Shown: positions 25,862-33,999, numbered from the stretch's first letter. The stretch is DNA of 41,878 nt from Smithella sp. SCADC (GCA_000747625.2 JQDQ01000226.1:1-41878); one strand, 5' to 3'. The notes: generated by a model not told the origin, from the sequence alone. A program made the numbers and translations.

Positions 25862-26621
25862 GTGACGAAAAAGATTAAGCTGATTCTCAAAGGTATTTCA
25901 TTTCTCAGTCTGTTTATTTCTTTTATAACAGTTATATCGGGATGTGCTACAACCAGATACACCACACAGAATGCCGCCGTTACCTTCGTGGACACGTCGG
26001 TCGACGATCTCGTGGAAAAACTTATGAGGCAAAATAATCCGACTCTTATAAAAGACGGGTTCCCCGGCACTCTGATGGTAATTACGGGCATGATTGAACT
26101 GGCACCGACAGATTATAATCTGCTGGCAACGGCATCATTCCTGTACGCAGACTATGCTCTTTTTGTTGAAGACGAAGATATTGACTATGCCATATCACTT
26201 TTCAAGGTTGGAACAGATTACGGTATGCGGGCACTGAAAGCTAATAATCCCAATTTCCGTAAAGCAATAGAGGAAGGGGAAAAAGTTCCTGAAGCGGTCA
26301 AGTTTTTGACAAAGGATGATTTGAAAGCGCTGACCTGGTATGGAATTAACCTTGCCAAACGGGTGACATTGCAGCTGGCCAATCCGGAAGAAATTATAGA
26401 TATTCAGGATGCTGTTGCCTCAGGAATGCGTTCTATTGAACTTGAGCCCAATTATGCCGGGGGCCAACTGGAATATTCTGGGCATCTATTACGCGATTAT
26501 GCCGGCCCTGATGGGCCTGGGCGGTGGTCCGGAACCGTCTAAAGAAGCGTTTAGTGGTAACAAGGCAGAAAATGGTGAATTCGGATTGGTGGATGTATTT
26601 TATGCCAGATATTTCGAATAA
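25862..26621 (+). pseudogene. TatT-family (TRAP-T) lipoprotein, frameshifted and truncated
   Basis: The GTG start (RBS CAGGAG) encodes a clear lipoprotein signal with lipobox ISGC and a helical repeat domain like that of the 17730 gene. At a run of five G (26459-26463) the frame breaks: the first frame ends RWSGTV, while the next frame restores YAGANWNILGIYYAIMPAL if one G is dropped, then GGGPEPSKEAFSG. That second part ends at 26621, well short of the paralogue's C terminus. So it carries a homopolymer frameshift plus a truncated end. The shift could also be a sequencing error or a contingency tract. Confidence 0.75.
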
Positions 26622-26704
26622 TAATTATATGAGACCGGTTTTCACAGTTAAGATGTTTGCCCTCTCCTGTAATTTTAGTGCTTCAAAAAATTGCCGGAAT
26701 CGGG

Positions 26705-26718
26705 CATAACGCGTTATG
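26705..26718. promoter_or_regulatory. 14-bp perfect palindrome before the racemase gene
   Basis: CATAACGCGTTATG is a gapless palindrome 30 bases upstream of the racemase start codon. It lies between the TatT pseudogene and its downstream neighbour in a short non-coding gap. It has the form of a dimeric repressor site; no clear -35/-10 pair surrounds it. Confidence 0.4.
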
Positions 26719-26748
26719 ACTATCGGAAAAACATGATGAGGGGTATTT

Positions 26749-27930
26749 ATGCCGGGAGCGTTACAAGGTTTAAAGATACTGGATTTTACAACATTGTTGC
26801 CGGGGCCTTATGCAACGATGTGCCTGGCCGACATGGGGACTGACGTTTTAAAAATCGTTTCCGGTTCCCGGCCTGATTTAGTAGATTCTATTCCTCCTTT
26901 CGTACCCAAAACAAAACTGTCGTCTGCAGCCGCGCAACTCGGACGCGGCAAACGCTGTATGGCTCTGAATCTCAAAGATCAGAGAGCAGTTACCATCGTC
27001 CATCAATTAATAATGCATTACAACATTATCATCGAACAGTTTCGTCCCGGCGTGATGGCGAAGTTAAACCTGGCCTATGAAGATCTCCGGAAAATCAACC
27101 CGGCCATTATTTACTGCTCAATCACAGGTTACGGACAGACAGGTTCTCTGCGTGACCGCGCCGGCCATGACATCAATTACATCGCCCGTTCCGGCGTCAT
27201 GTCTTATTCAGGGAAAAAAGAATCCGGTCCCAGTCTTTCAGGTATTCAGCTTGCCGATGTCGCCTCCGGCGCAAACAACGCCATCATCGGCATTCTCGCA
27301 GCAGTAATCAACCGCCTCGGCACCGGCTGTGGCCAACATATCGACATCTCCATGACTGACGGTATGATCGCATTCAACGCTATGGTTGGAGCGGGGTTTC
27401 TTGTTGATGGCTGTGAGCCGTCGCGGGAGGAAGAGTATCTGAACGGTGGCACTCTCTACGATTACTATGAGACAAAAGACGGCAAATATATCAGTTTTGG
27501 CGGACTGGAGCCCCATTTCTTCGCCAATTTCTGCAATGCCATCAACCGTTCCGATCTGATCTCCGGTGGCATTCACCCCCGGGAAATCTCACGGATCAAG
27601 AAAGAAATCCGTGAGATTTTCTTTATGAAAACACGGGATGAATGGGTAGAAATATTCAGCCGGACTGATGCTTGCGTCGAGCCGGTTTTGACCCTTAAGG
27701 AGACCTTCTGCGACCCTTTGACGCTTGAGCGCAAGATGGTTGTGGACGTAGCGCTGCCCGGTGGAGGCAGTGTCAAGCAGATCGGAAGCCCCATTAAATT
27801 CTCCGAAACCCCTGCGGAGTTTACGAACGCAGGGGTTTCCGGTGCGGCACACACGCGTGAGGTCCTGATCGCTCTGGGTTATACGAATCAGGAGATCGAT
27901 GAGTTTGCAAAGACAGGATTATTCAGTTGA
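26749..27930 (+). CDS. alpha-methylacyl-CoA racemase (family III CoA-transferase fold)
   Basis: The 393-residue protein belongs to the CaiB/BaiF fold. All four catalytic positions known from the Mycobacterium racemase are recognisable: Arg in EQFRPGVMAKL, His in RAGHDINYIARSG, Asp in QLADVASG and Glu in LEPHFF. CoA-transferases of this fold instead use an Asp without the GHDINY motif. It should interconvert (2R)- and (2S)-2-methylacyl-CoAs so that acyl-CoA dehydrogenase can act. Two strong hairpins lie inside the 3' third of the gene. ATG with GAGGGG upstream. Confidence 0.85.
   Translation: MPGALQGLKILDFTTLLPGPYATMCLADMGTDVLKIVSGSRPDLVDSIPPFVPKTKLSSAAAQLGRGKRCMALNLKDQRAVTIVHQLIMHYNIIIEQFRPGVMAKLNLAYEDLRKINPAIIYCSITGYGQTGSLRDRAGHDINYIARSGVMSYSGKKESGPSLSGIQLADVASGANNAIIGILAAVINRLGTGCGQHIDISMTDGMIAFNAMVGAGFLVDGCEPSREEEYLNGGTLYDYYETKDGKYISFGGLEPHFFANFCNAINRSDLISGGIHPREISRIKKEIREIFFMKTRDEWVEIFSRTDACVEPVLTLKETFCDPLTLERKMVVDVALPGGGSVKQIGSPIKFSETPAEFTNAGVSGAAHTREVLIALGYTNQEIDEFAKTGLFS
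27584..27619 (+). repeat. 13-bp intragenic inverted repeat A in the racemase gene
   Basis: AAATCTCACGGAT (27584-27596) pairs with ATCCGTGAGATTT (27607-27619) around a ten-base A-rich loop. It is inside the coding frame (residues ~279-290, EISRIKKEIREIF), so it does not disrupt the protein. It may affect mRNA folding or cause premature termination. Confidence 0.6.
27805..27839 (+). repeat. 12-bp intragenic inverted repeat B in the racemase gene
   Basis: GAAACCCCTGCG (27805-27816) pairs with CGCAGGGGTTTC (27828-27839) around an 11-base loop. It is GC-rich and stable and sits ~90 bases before the stop codon, in a region encoding SETPAEFTNAGVSG. No T run follows. Confidence 0.6.
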
Positions 27931-28012
27931 GAGATATTTATCGGCGCACACTAATTGACGATATACATTTACTTCAGCTAATTGTACTCTTAAAAGATAA
28001 GAAGGAAGACGT

Positions 28013-28552
28013 ATGATAAGAATACCCGAAGAATCATTTGGTGCAAGAATCCGAAGATTGAGAGAAGCAAAAAGTCTCAGTATCGAAGTTCTTGCACATG
28101 ATACCGGTTATCCGGCAGATTTTCTCAATGGAATCGAGGAAGGAACAATGGCCCCGCCTGTTGCGGTAGTTCTCCAGTTGAGCCGCGTCCTCAAAATCGG
28201 CATGGATCAACTTCAGGAAAATAAAGAAGCCTTCAAACGAAGGAAAACAAGCCACAAGAAGAGAGTCGCATCTTATGCTTATGCATCTCTTACCGCGTCC
28301 GGAGAGGAAAAACACTTAAGAGCTTATCTTGTAACTATTAATCCGGAAACGGAACACAAAGGTGTTGAATACCACCATGAGGGAGAAGAATTTATTTACG
28401 TCCTCCAAGGGAATCTCACTATTCAAGTGGGCCGGAATACTTCAACCTTGAAGAAAGGGGAATGCATAAACTTTGATTCCTCCCTTTCCCATAAGCTCAG
28501 CAATCCAACCAATGAAAAGGCAGAGCTTCTGGTTGTCATATATGTGCCATAA
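28013..28552 (+). CDS. XRE-family regulator with C-terminal cupin domain
   Basis: The 179-residue protein has an N-terminal XRE helix-turn-helix (residues ~8-65, ARIRRLREAKSLSIEVLAHDTG) and a C-terminal cupin (~110-178) with the metal-type motif YHHEGEEFIYVLQG and a second His in SSLSHKLSNP. Such proteins sense small ligands and regulate adjacent catabolic genes. It ends nine bases before the next acyl-CoA dehydrogenase and is probably cotranscribed with it. It may recognise the palindrome upstream of the racemase; this is inference. Confidence 0.85.
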   Translation: MIRIPEESFGARIRRLREAKSLSIEVLAHDTGYPADFLNGIEEGTMAPPVAVVLQLSRVLKIGMDQLQENKEAFKRRKTSHKKRVASYAYASLTASGEEKHLRAYLVTINPETEHKGVEYHHEGEEFIYVLQGNLTIQVGRNTSTLKKGECINFDSSLSHKLSNPTNEKAELLVVIYVP

Positions 28553-28561
28553 GGAGGCGAC

Positions 28562-29701
28562 ATGTCTTTTCAACTAAATGAAGAACAAAAGATGGTCAGA
28601 CTCATGGCTAGAGATTTTGCCAGGAAGGAATTAGAGCCTGAGGCTGCCAGAAGAGATAAAGAAGGGATATTCCCTGTGGAAGTGGTAAAGAAAATGGGGC
28701 AGTTAGGTCTGCTGGGAATGATGGTACCGGTCGAGTACGGCGGAGTCGGCGCCTCTGCAGTCAGTTATTGCCTGGCGCTACAGGAAATCGCGTATTCTTG
28801 CGCGTCAACCGCAGTGACTATGTCTGTGGCCAATCTCTCTACCGAACCGTTACTAAAGTTCGGCAACGAAGATCAGAAAGCTAAATATCTTTTTGGGCTT
28901 GCGCAAGGAGAGTTGCTGGGATGTTTTGCTCTTACTGAGCCCGGCGCCGGATCAGATCCTGGAAGTCTCTCTACCAGGGCGGAAAATAAAGGAGACTATT
29001 ATCTGATCAACGGAACGAAAATCTTTATTACTCACGGACAGTATGCCGATGTAGTTAACCTGATTACGAGGACCGATCAGGACAAAGGCAGTAAGGGTCT
29101 CTCTGCTTTTATAGTCGAAAAGGGCACACCCGGATTCTCCATAGGCACGCGGGAAGATAAGATGGGACTAAGGGCTTCTAATACAGTGGAGCTTATCTTT
29201 GATAATTGCAGGGTTCCCCAAAAAAACCTGCTGGGCAGAGAAGGTATCGGATTCAAAATAGCCATGACAGCTCTCGACAGTGGCCGCATCGGCATAGCAT
29301 CGCAGGCTTTGGGCATAACTCGCGCGTGTCTGGATGAAAGTATTAAATATGCCAGGGAACGTAAACAGTTCGGCAAGACCATCAGCTCATTTCAGGCCAT
29401 TCAATGGATGATTGCTGACATGGCTACAGGGCTTGAAGCAGCAAACTTACTGACCTTGTCCGCAGCCTGGAAAAAAGACCATAAACTGCCTTTCACCAAA
29501 GAGGCATCAATGGCCAAGCTATTTGCCTCGGAACTGGCCAACAAAAGCGCTTATATGGCTTTGCAAATCCATGGTGGATACGGTTATCTCAAGGATTTCA
29601 AGATAGAGAGACTCTATCGTGATGTCCGGGCCACTTCCATCTATGAAGGCACATCGGAAATACAAAGGCTGGTTATTGCGAGACATCTTTTAAAAGATTA
29701 A
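28562..29701 (+). CDS. acyl-CoA dehydrogenase (short-chain type)
   Basis: The 379-residue enzyme has the FAD signature ALTEPGAGSDPGSLST, KIFITHGQYAD, the QFGKTISSFQAIQWMIADM dimer helix and the catalytic Glu in YEGTSEIQRLVIARHLL. Length and the GTSE context match short-chain/butyryl-CoA dehydrogenases. AAGGAGG is six bases before the ATG, and the gene follows the XRE-cupin by nine bases. It is one of three dissimilar dehydrogenases in the cluster, so separate substrates or sequential steps are likely. Confidence 0.93.
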   Translation: MSFQLNEEQKMVRLMARDFARKELEPEAARRDKEGIFPVEVVKKMGQLGLLGMMVPVEYGGVGASAVSYCLALQEIAYSCASTAVTMSVANLSTEPLLKFGNEDQKAKYLFGLAQGELLGCFALTEPGAGSDPGSLSTRAENKGDYYLINGTKIFITHGQYADVVNLITRTDQDKGSKGLSAFIVEKGTPGFSIGTREDKMGLRASNTVELIFDNCRVPQKNLLGREGIGFKIAMTALDSGRIGIASQALGITRACLDESIKYARERKQFGKTISSFQAIQWMIADMATGLEAANLLTLSAAWKKDHKLPFTKEASMAKLFASELANKSAYMALQIHGGYGYLKDFKIERLYRDVRATSIYEGTSEIQRLVIARHLLKD

Positions 29702-29726
29702 AAACAAATATCAAAAGGAGATAAAA

Positions 29727-30869
29727 ATGGATTTTGAATTATCAAACGAAATGAAAATGCTTGCGGACATGGCCTACAAATTTGCCGTCAAGGAAATAGA
29801 GCCGGAAGCGCAAAAAGCGGACGAAGAAGAGAAGTACACTCCCGAAATCCGCAAGAAGGCCGGAGTTAACGGTTTGATCGGTTGCTGGATTCCCGAGGAA
29901 TATGGCGGAAGCGGAGCCGGATTTCTGGGCAATACCATTATAACAGAACAACTTTCCCGGGTATGCATGGGCATAGGTCTGAATATAGTTGCGGCTACAT
30001 TCGGATGTGAAAACATCTACTATTATGGAACAAAAGAACAGAAAGAAAAATATCTCCCCCCTGTTTGCGCGGGCGATAAGGTCTTTGCGGGTGCCTATAC
30101 GGAACCAAACGCGGGCACGGATGTGGCCGGTTACAAAACAAGGGCGGTTCAGGACGGAGATGATTATATAATTACCGGCAACAAAATGTTCATTACCAAC
30201 GGAACAATTTGTGACTGGATGGTGGTACAGGCCATTACCGACCCGGATCAGAAAGTTCACAAAAGCTTCAGTCAGTTTATCGTACCTGCCGATGCACCGG
30301 GAATCACGAAAACAAAAATCAGAGGGAAACTGGGAATCAGAGCCAGCGACACGGCGGAAATAGCACTGGATGAAGTGAGGATTCCTAAAGAGAATCTTAT
30401 CGGCAAGAGAGGAGCCGGATTCCACCAGCTTATGCACTTTTTTGACACCACACGGGTGATGGTGGCGGCTCAGGGTTTGGGACTCTCCCAGGCGTGTCTG
30501 GACGAGTCAATCAAATATTGTAAAGAGAGAACTGCTTTTGGAAAGCCGCTGGGCGCCTTCCAGATTACCATGCAAAAACTTGCCGAAATGTGGATCAAAA
30601 TAGAGGCCCTGCGCAATATTACTTATAAAGCAGCCTGGCTGCTTGATTCCAGTCAGCCGGATTATCACCTCTCCGCAATGGCCAAATATCTCGCCGGACA
30701 GACAGCGGTTTTCTGCGCCAATCTGGCAGTGGAACTTCACGGCGGCTATGGATATATCGAAGAATACAAAGTGCAGAAATTTTATCGTGACGCGAAGATT
30801 CTTGAACTATACGAAGGGACAAAGGAAGCAGAGGTCATGACGCTGGGAAAAGTATTGCTATCGCGCTGA
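29727..30869 (+). CDS. acyl-CoA dehydrogenase (third)
   Basis: The 380-residue enzyme has AYTEPNAGTDVAGYKT, KMFITNGTICDW, ERTAFGKPLGAFQ and the C-terminal Glu in YEGTKEAEVMTLGKVLL. The FAD signature AYTEPNAGTD and the GTKE tail differ from the typical GAGSD/GTSE versions and resemble those of cyclic-acid or glutaryl-type dehydrogenases, an impression that needs a tree. RBS AAGGAGATAAA, 25 bases after the previous stop. The cluster ends with a hairpin 25 bases downstream. Confidence 0.9.
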   Translation: MDFELSNEMKMLADMAYKFAVKEIEPEAQKADEEEKYTPEIRKKAGVNGLIGCWIPEEYGGSGAGFLGNTIITEQLSRVCMGIGLNIVAATFGCENIYYYGTKEQKEKYLPPVCAGDKVFAGAYTEPNAGTDVAGYKTRAVQDGDDYIITGNKMFITNGTICDWMVVQAITDPDQKVHKSFSQFIVPADAPGITKTKIRGKLGIRASDTAEIALDEVRIPKENLIGKRGAGFHQLMHFFDTTRVMVAAQGLGLSQACLDESIKYCKERTAFGKPLGAFQITMQKLAEMWIKIEALRNITYKAAWLLDSSQPDYHLSAMAKYLAGQTAVFCANLAVELHGGYGYIEEYKVQKFYRDAKILELYEGTKEAEVMTLGKVLLSR

Positions 30870-30894
30870 TAGTATACAGTATATCTATTAAACC

Positions 30895-30927
30895 AATCCT
30901 GGCTTATTTTCGGAGAAAGCCAGGATT
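30895..30927 (+). terminator. 11-bp hairpin ending the acyl-CoA cluster
   Basis: AATCCTGGCTT (30895-30905) pairs perfectly with AAGCCAGGATT (30917-30927) around an 11-base loop. TTCT follows but no long T run. It is 26 bases past the last dehydrogenase. The opposing TetR-hybrid ORF reads through it, which suggests that end of the ORF is not genuine coding. Confidence 0.55.
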
Positions 30928-30929
30928 TC

Positions 30930-31558
30930 TGGTGAAAACGGGCCGCCCTGGGTTGCCAGCATAGGAGTTCTCGCTGAATATCCATCTCCGGCAGTGGTGG
31001 AAATTTAGGAATTACGGAAAACAGGATTGATGGAATTCTAGCTTTTTGAATGTCAGCGCTTAGTTTGACGGCTGCTTCAGGATAAGGGAAGCTGATCCAA
31101 TTCATTTTCATGGTGCGTCCGACTACGGCAAAAGCACCTTCCGGAGCCACAACGTTATTGAATTGCTCGATATCCAGATCAGTACTGACCATTACAATAA
31201 AAAGAACCGGAATTTTTTCCGTGGCAACTTTTGTTTTGCCTGTGCCAATTTCCTTATATGTGAATTCCTTAAGAACACTGGTTTGATTCTTCAGACTTAT
31301 AATGATCTCCAATTTACCGCTTTTACCGTTTATCTTATCGAGTTTTACAGTCTTACCATTTAACCGGTATTGGATTTTTGGACAAAGGTCTTCTTTGGAT
31401 GGAAAATATTTATAGATGGTTCCTGTACTTATTCCACTTTCCTTAGATATATCACGTACATTGACTGCATGAAAATCTTTCATGGAAAACTGCCGTAATA
31501 CGACCGGATACAAACGTTCTTTTATTTTTTTAGTAATGACTGGTTTTTCTGAAATCAT
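30930..31558 (-). pseudogene. TetR DNA-binding domain joined to a YhgE/Pip-like segment (chimeric ORF)
   Basis: Residues ~10-57 are a TetR HTH (VRDISKESGISTGTIYKYF, then PSKEDL). At that point the expected ligand domain is replaced by a segment including YRLNGKTVKLDKINGKSGKL and IEQFNNVVAPEGAFAVVGRT. It resembles the extracytoplasmic domain of YhgE/Pip-type membrane proteins, not a TetR domain. The rest of the track ORF (to 30782) runs through a terminator hairpin and antisense to the dehydrogenase, so I end the feature near 30930. It looks like a deletion that fused a TetR gene to a membrane-protein gene it once neighboured. The HTH could still bind DNA. The family match is from memory. Confidence 0.5.
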
Positions 31559-31596
31559 AATTTTTTACTTTTATATTTTCCTAAAAACATAATATA

Positions 31597-31638
31597 AAAC
31601 ATTGTTTCAATTGTCAATTCATAAATGAAACATTGTTT
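31597..31638. promoter_or_regulatory. pair of identical AAACATTGTTT palindromes (TetR-type operators)
   Basis: AAACATTGTTT occurs at 31597-31607 and 31628-31638, centres 31 bp apart (about three helical turns). Each is AAACA-T-TGTTT, a perfect odd palindrome. They lie between the TetR-hybrid ORF and the divergent redox module, with a related half (AAACAGTTT) at 31677 in the promoter spacer. This is the layout of an autoregulated divergent repressor. Confidence 0.6.
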
Positions 31639-31670
31639 TATTATAATTTACAAAAATGCTCATTTTCTCC

Positions 31671-31699
31671 TTGACGAAACAGTTTTGCACTAATACATT
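31671..31699 (+). promoter_or_regulatory. promoter of the redox module
   Basis: TTGACG (31671-31676), 17-base spacer containing AAACAGTTT, TACATT (31694-31699). The start codon follows after 28 bases with AGGAG between. A repressor recognising AAACA-N-TGTTT-like sites could occlude it. Confidence 0.5.
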
Positions 31700-31727
31700 C
31701 AGTAGATAAAACTTTTCAGGAGCCAAT

Positions 31728-32243
31728 ATGGCTAAAGATGAAGTGAAACAAATCATGATTAACGGACACTTGGTTGGAATTATTGGCTTAAATGATATAA
31801 TAATAAAAACAGCTAAAAACCAGCCCGGCAAGAGCGATGAGGACATAAAAAATATTTTACTTAATGAAATTATCGTCAATAATTATGTGCCTCCCTCCGC
31901 ACTTGAAGCCTATGGACATGCTCTTTTACGCGAATATAAAATAACTCAAGGGTTCCCTGTTGCTGAAGAACCAAGCCACGGATTAAATATAGCAGTTTTG
32001 GGTATCGGCTGCACTCGTTGTCATCAATTGGAAAATGATGTTCGTGATTTACTATCGGAAATGAAAATTGCCGCTGATTTACATCACATTACTGATCTAA
32101 AAGAAATAGCACAGTATGGAGTATTAGGTTCTCCGGCTCTGGTTATTAATAATAAGGTGATGTCGGTTGGCGAAGTTCCTCCTAAAAGTAAAATTCGCCA
32201 ATGGATAATTGAAGCCTATAATCCCTCCGATAAACAATACTAA
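31728..32243 (+). CDS. thioredoxin-like small redox protein with N-terminal helical domain
   Basis: The 171-residue protein has two parts. Residues 1-80 form a helical, Ile/Leu-rich domain beginning DEVKQIMINGHLVGIIGLND, found fused to thioredoxin-like folds in anaerobes. Residues ~90-170 are a thioredoxin-like domain of the 'redox-active disulfide protein 2' type, with active site GCTRC and cis-Pro loop LGSPALVIN. It should shuttle thiol electrons in the cytosol; no signal peptide is seen. It leads a three-gene module with a rhodanese and a MauE/DoxX-like protein. Confidence 0.7.
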   Translation: MAKDEVKQIMINGHLVGIIGLNDIIIKTAKNQPGKSDEDIKNILLNEIIVNNYVPPSALEAYGHALLREYKITQGFPVAEEPSHGLNIAVLGIGCTRCHQLENDVRDLLSEMKIAADLHHITDLKEIAQYGVLGSPALVINNKVMSVGEVPPKSKIRQWIIEAYNPSDKQY

Positions 32244-32261
32244 CGTTCGGCATATTTAAGA

Positions 32262-32765
32262 ATGACAAAGAATAATCTCTCGCAAAAACTTTATTCGTCT
32301 TTTCGTGAAGTCATCATTATTCTAGCCATTGCTTTATTTATTGCCATTGTTTCTAACTCCATTAGATCTGATAATACTCCCTTATTCGGTTTTTCCTCCG
32401 CGGCTTTGATTAAGGAACAACAAGCAAAAATTCCTTCTATAACTCTTTCTGAAGCTTATGATCTTTATCTGAAAAAGAAAGTCATATTTATTGACGCCCG
32501 CGATCCTTATAGTTTTGAAGAAGGCCACATCGTTGACGCAATCAACATTTATCCTGATGACGTTTCACTTCACACACAAAATCTTAAAGTAAAAGCTAAT
32601 CAGGGTTTTATTTTCGTAACATATTGCGATGGTCCTCAATGCCCATTAAGCAAAGAAACAGCACACGCGCTGATATTGCGCGGTATTGCAACAGTAAAAG
32701 TTTTAGTAAATGGATGGGGTCTCTGGTTAAATGCCGGGTACCCCGTCTCTAAAGGAAAGAAATGA
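32262..32765 (+). CDS. membrane-anchored rhodanese-domain protein
   Basis: The 167-residue protein has an N-terminal transmembrane helix (~14-32, EVIIILAIALFIAIV) and an external-side rhodanese domain (~62-165: FIDARDPYSFEEGHI). The active-site loop starts at Cys in FVTYCDGPQCPLS, and is longer than in single-domain sulfurtransferases. It probably holds persulfide or participates in thiol chemistry in the periplasm. No strong ribosome site is seen. Its last codons overlap the next gene by four bases (ATGA), implying coupling. Confidence 0.8.
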   Translation: MTKNNLSQKLYSSFREVIIILAIALFIAIVSNSIRSDNTPLFGFSSAALIKEQQAKIPSITLSEAYDLYLKKKVIFIDARDPYSFEEGHIVDAINIYPDDVSLHTQNLKVKANQGFIFVTYCDGPQCPLSKETAHALILRGIATVKVLVNGWGLWLNAGYPVSKGKK

Positions 32766-33211
32766 AATTAAGAAACTTCTCTCGTCCTTTCATTCCTGTT
32801 TTTGCTCTAATTTGCCGATTGACTTTGGCCATAATTTTTTTGTACGCCGGTATAGAAAAACTTATCAATCCCGGCGATTTTGCCGTAGCCATTTATAACT
32901 ATCGTCTGCTTCCGGACAATGTCATCAATTTTGTAGCCGTACTTCTGCCATGGTTGGAAGTTATAATAGCAATAAGCCTTATCAGCGGCACTAATGCTCG
33001 AGGAGCCGCCTTGCTGTCCGCATTGCTTTTTCTGACATTTGCCACAGCGTTGACGATCAACTTAATGCGAGGGTTGGATATTTCCTGTGGTTGTTTCGGA
33101 GCGTCTTCAGGTAATATAAATTGGTCTTATCTTGTGCGCGACTTTTCACTTTTCTGCATGTCTATTTTTGTTATGATGTACGATCGGGGCTGGCGTTATT
33201 TCTTTGTTTAG
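32762..33211 (+). CDS. MauE/DoxX-family membrane protein
   Basis: The 149-residue protein has about four transmembrane helices and the family features AIIFLYAGIEKLINP near the start and SCGCFG in the third region. The CGCFG motif is typical of MauE-type proteins linked to disulfide formation or thiol delivery in the periplasm. It overlaps the rhodanese gene by four bases. With the upstream CxxC protein and rhodanese it makes a plausible membrane thiol relay. The substrate is unknown. Confidence 0.75.
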   Translation: MKLRNFSRPFIPVFALICRLTLAIIFLYAGIEKLINPGDFAVAIYNYRLLPDNVINFVAVLLPWLEVIIAISLISGTNARGAALLSALLFLTFATALTINLMRGLDISCGCFGASSGNINWSYLVRDFSLFCMSIFVMMYDRGWRYFFV

Positions 33212-33225
33212 TGCTATCGAAAACG

Positions 33226-33999
33226 TTATTGTTGGCAATCGGGGCAATAAAAAGTGCTTCGTCCTCCCTGCTTTATACGGCAGATTGTCCCTCCGCACAT
33301 TAAACAGCATTTTCCTTCCCGTCCATAGGCTTTTAACTCATTTTGATTCTCGCCTTTACAGCCATACAGATCGCGCCAGTCGGAAATAGACGTCCCCCGT
33401 TTTTCAATTCCTTTTTTCAAAATGCGTTTAGCATGGCTAAAAACTGTCTTCCATTCCTTTACAGATAAATTGGCAGCTTGCCTTAAAGGAGAAATACCCG
33501 TGCGATGTAAAATTTCACAGGCGTAAATGTTGCCGATACCGGCCACCGCCTTCGGATCCATCAGCAGGACTTTAACATTGACCTTTCGTCTGGCCTGGTT
33601 CTCCAGAAATATATCCTGATCAAAACCGGTGAGCAGGTCGTTTTCTATTTTCTCTTGCTTTATCTTTTCGACTTTTACTGTGGCAAAGCGTCGCGGATCA
33701 ACAAGAAAGATATTTCCTTCTTTCATGGCTATTCTCCAGCGGCCATGTTTCGGCCTTACTGAACTGGACTGTAAAAGCAGCCGTCCGGTCATTCTCAAAT
33801 GTATCAGTATGGAATTCCCGTCATCAAGATGAATGGCGATGGTCTTTCCCCGGCGTTCAACATCAAGAATTCTTCTTCCCTGCAAATTTCTCATCCCGTT
33901 CAGTTTATCGTCGTAAACCTTTGAGGTTAGTATTACGCATCCGCAAATTTTCTTTTGCAGTTGACGACTCAGGGTTTCTACTTCCGGCAACTCCGGCAT
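33226..33999 (-). CDS. mutM: formamidopyrimidine-DNA glycosylase
   Basis: The 257-residue enzyme starts with the invariant PELPEVE, whose Pro1 is the nucleophile after Met removal. It has a helix-two-turn-helix (MDPKAVAGIGNIYACE) and a C-terminal zinc finger with all four cysteines (CCLMCGGTICRIKQGGRSTFYCPDCQ). It excises 8-oxoguanine and formamidopyrimidines from DNA. Convergent with the MauE-like gene, leaving a 14-base gap. Confidence 0.95.
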   Translation of the reverse strand: MPELPEVETLSRQLQKKICGCVILTSKVYDDKLNGMRNLQGRRILDVERRGKTIAIHLDDGNSILIHLRMTGRLLLQSSSVRPKHGRWRIAMKEGNIFLVDPRRFATVKVEKIKQEKIENDLLTGFDQDIFLENQARRKVNVKVLLMDPKAVAGIGNIYACEILHRTGISPLRQAANLSVKEWKTVFSHAKRILKKGIEKRGTSISDWRDLYGCKGENQNELKAYGREGKCCLMCGGTICRIKQGGRSTFYCPDCQQ

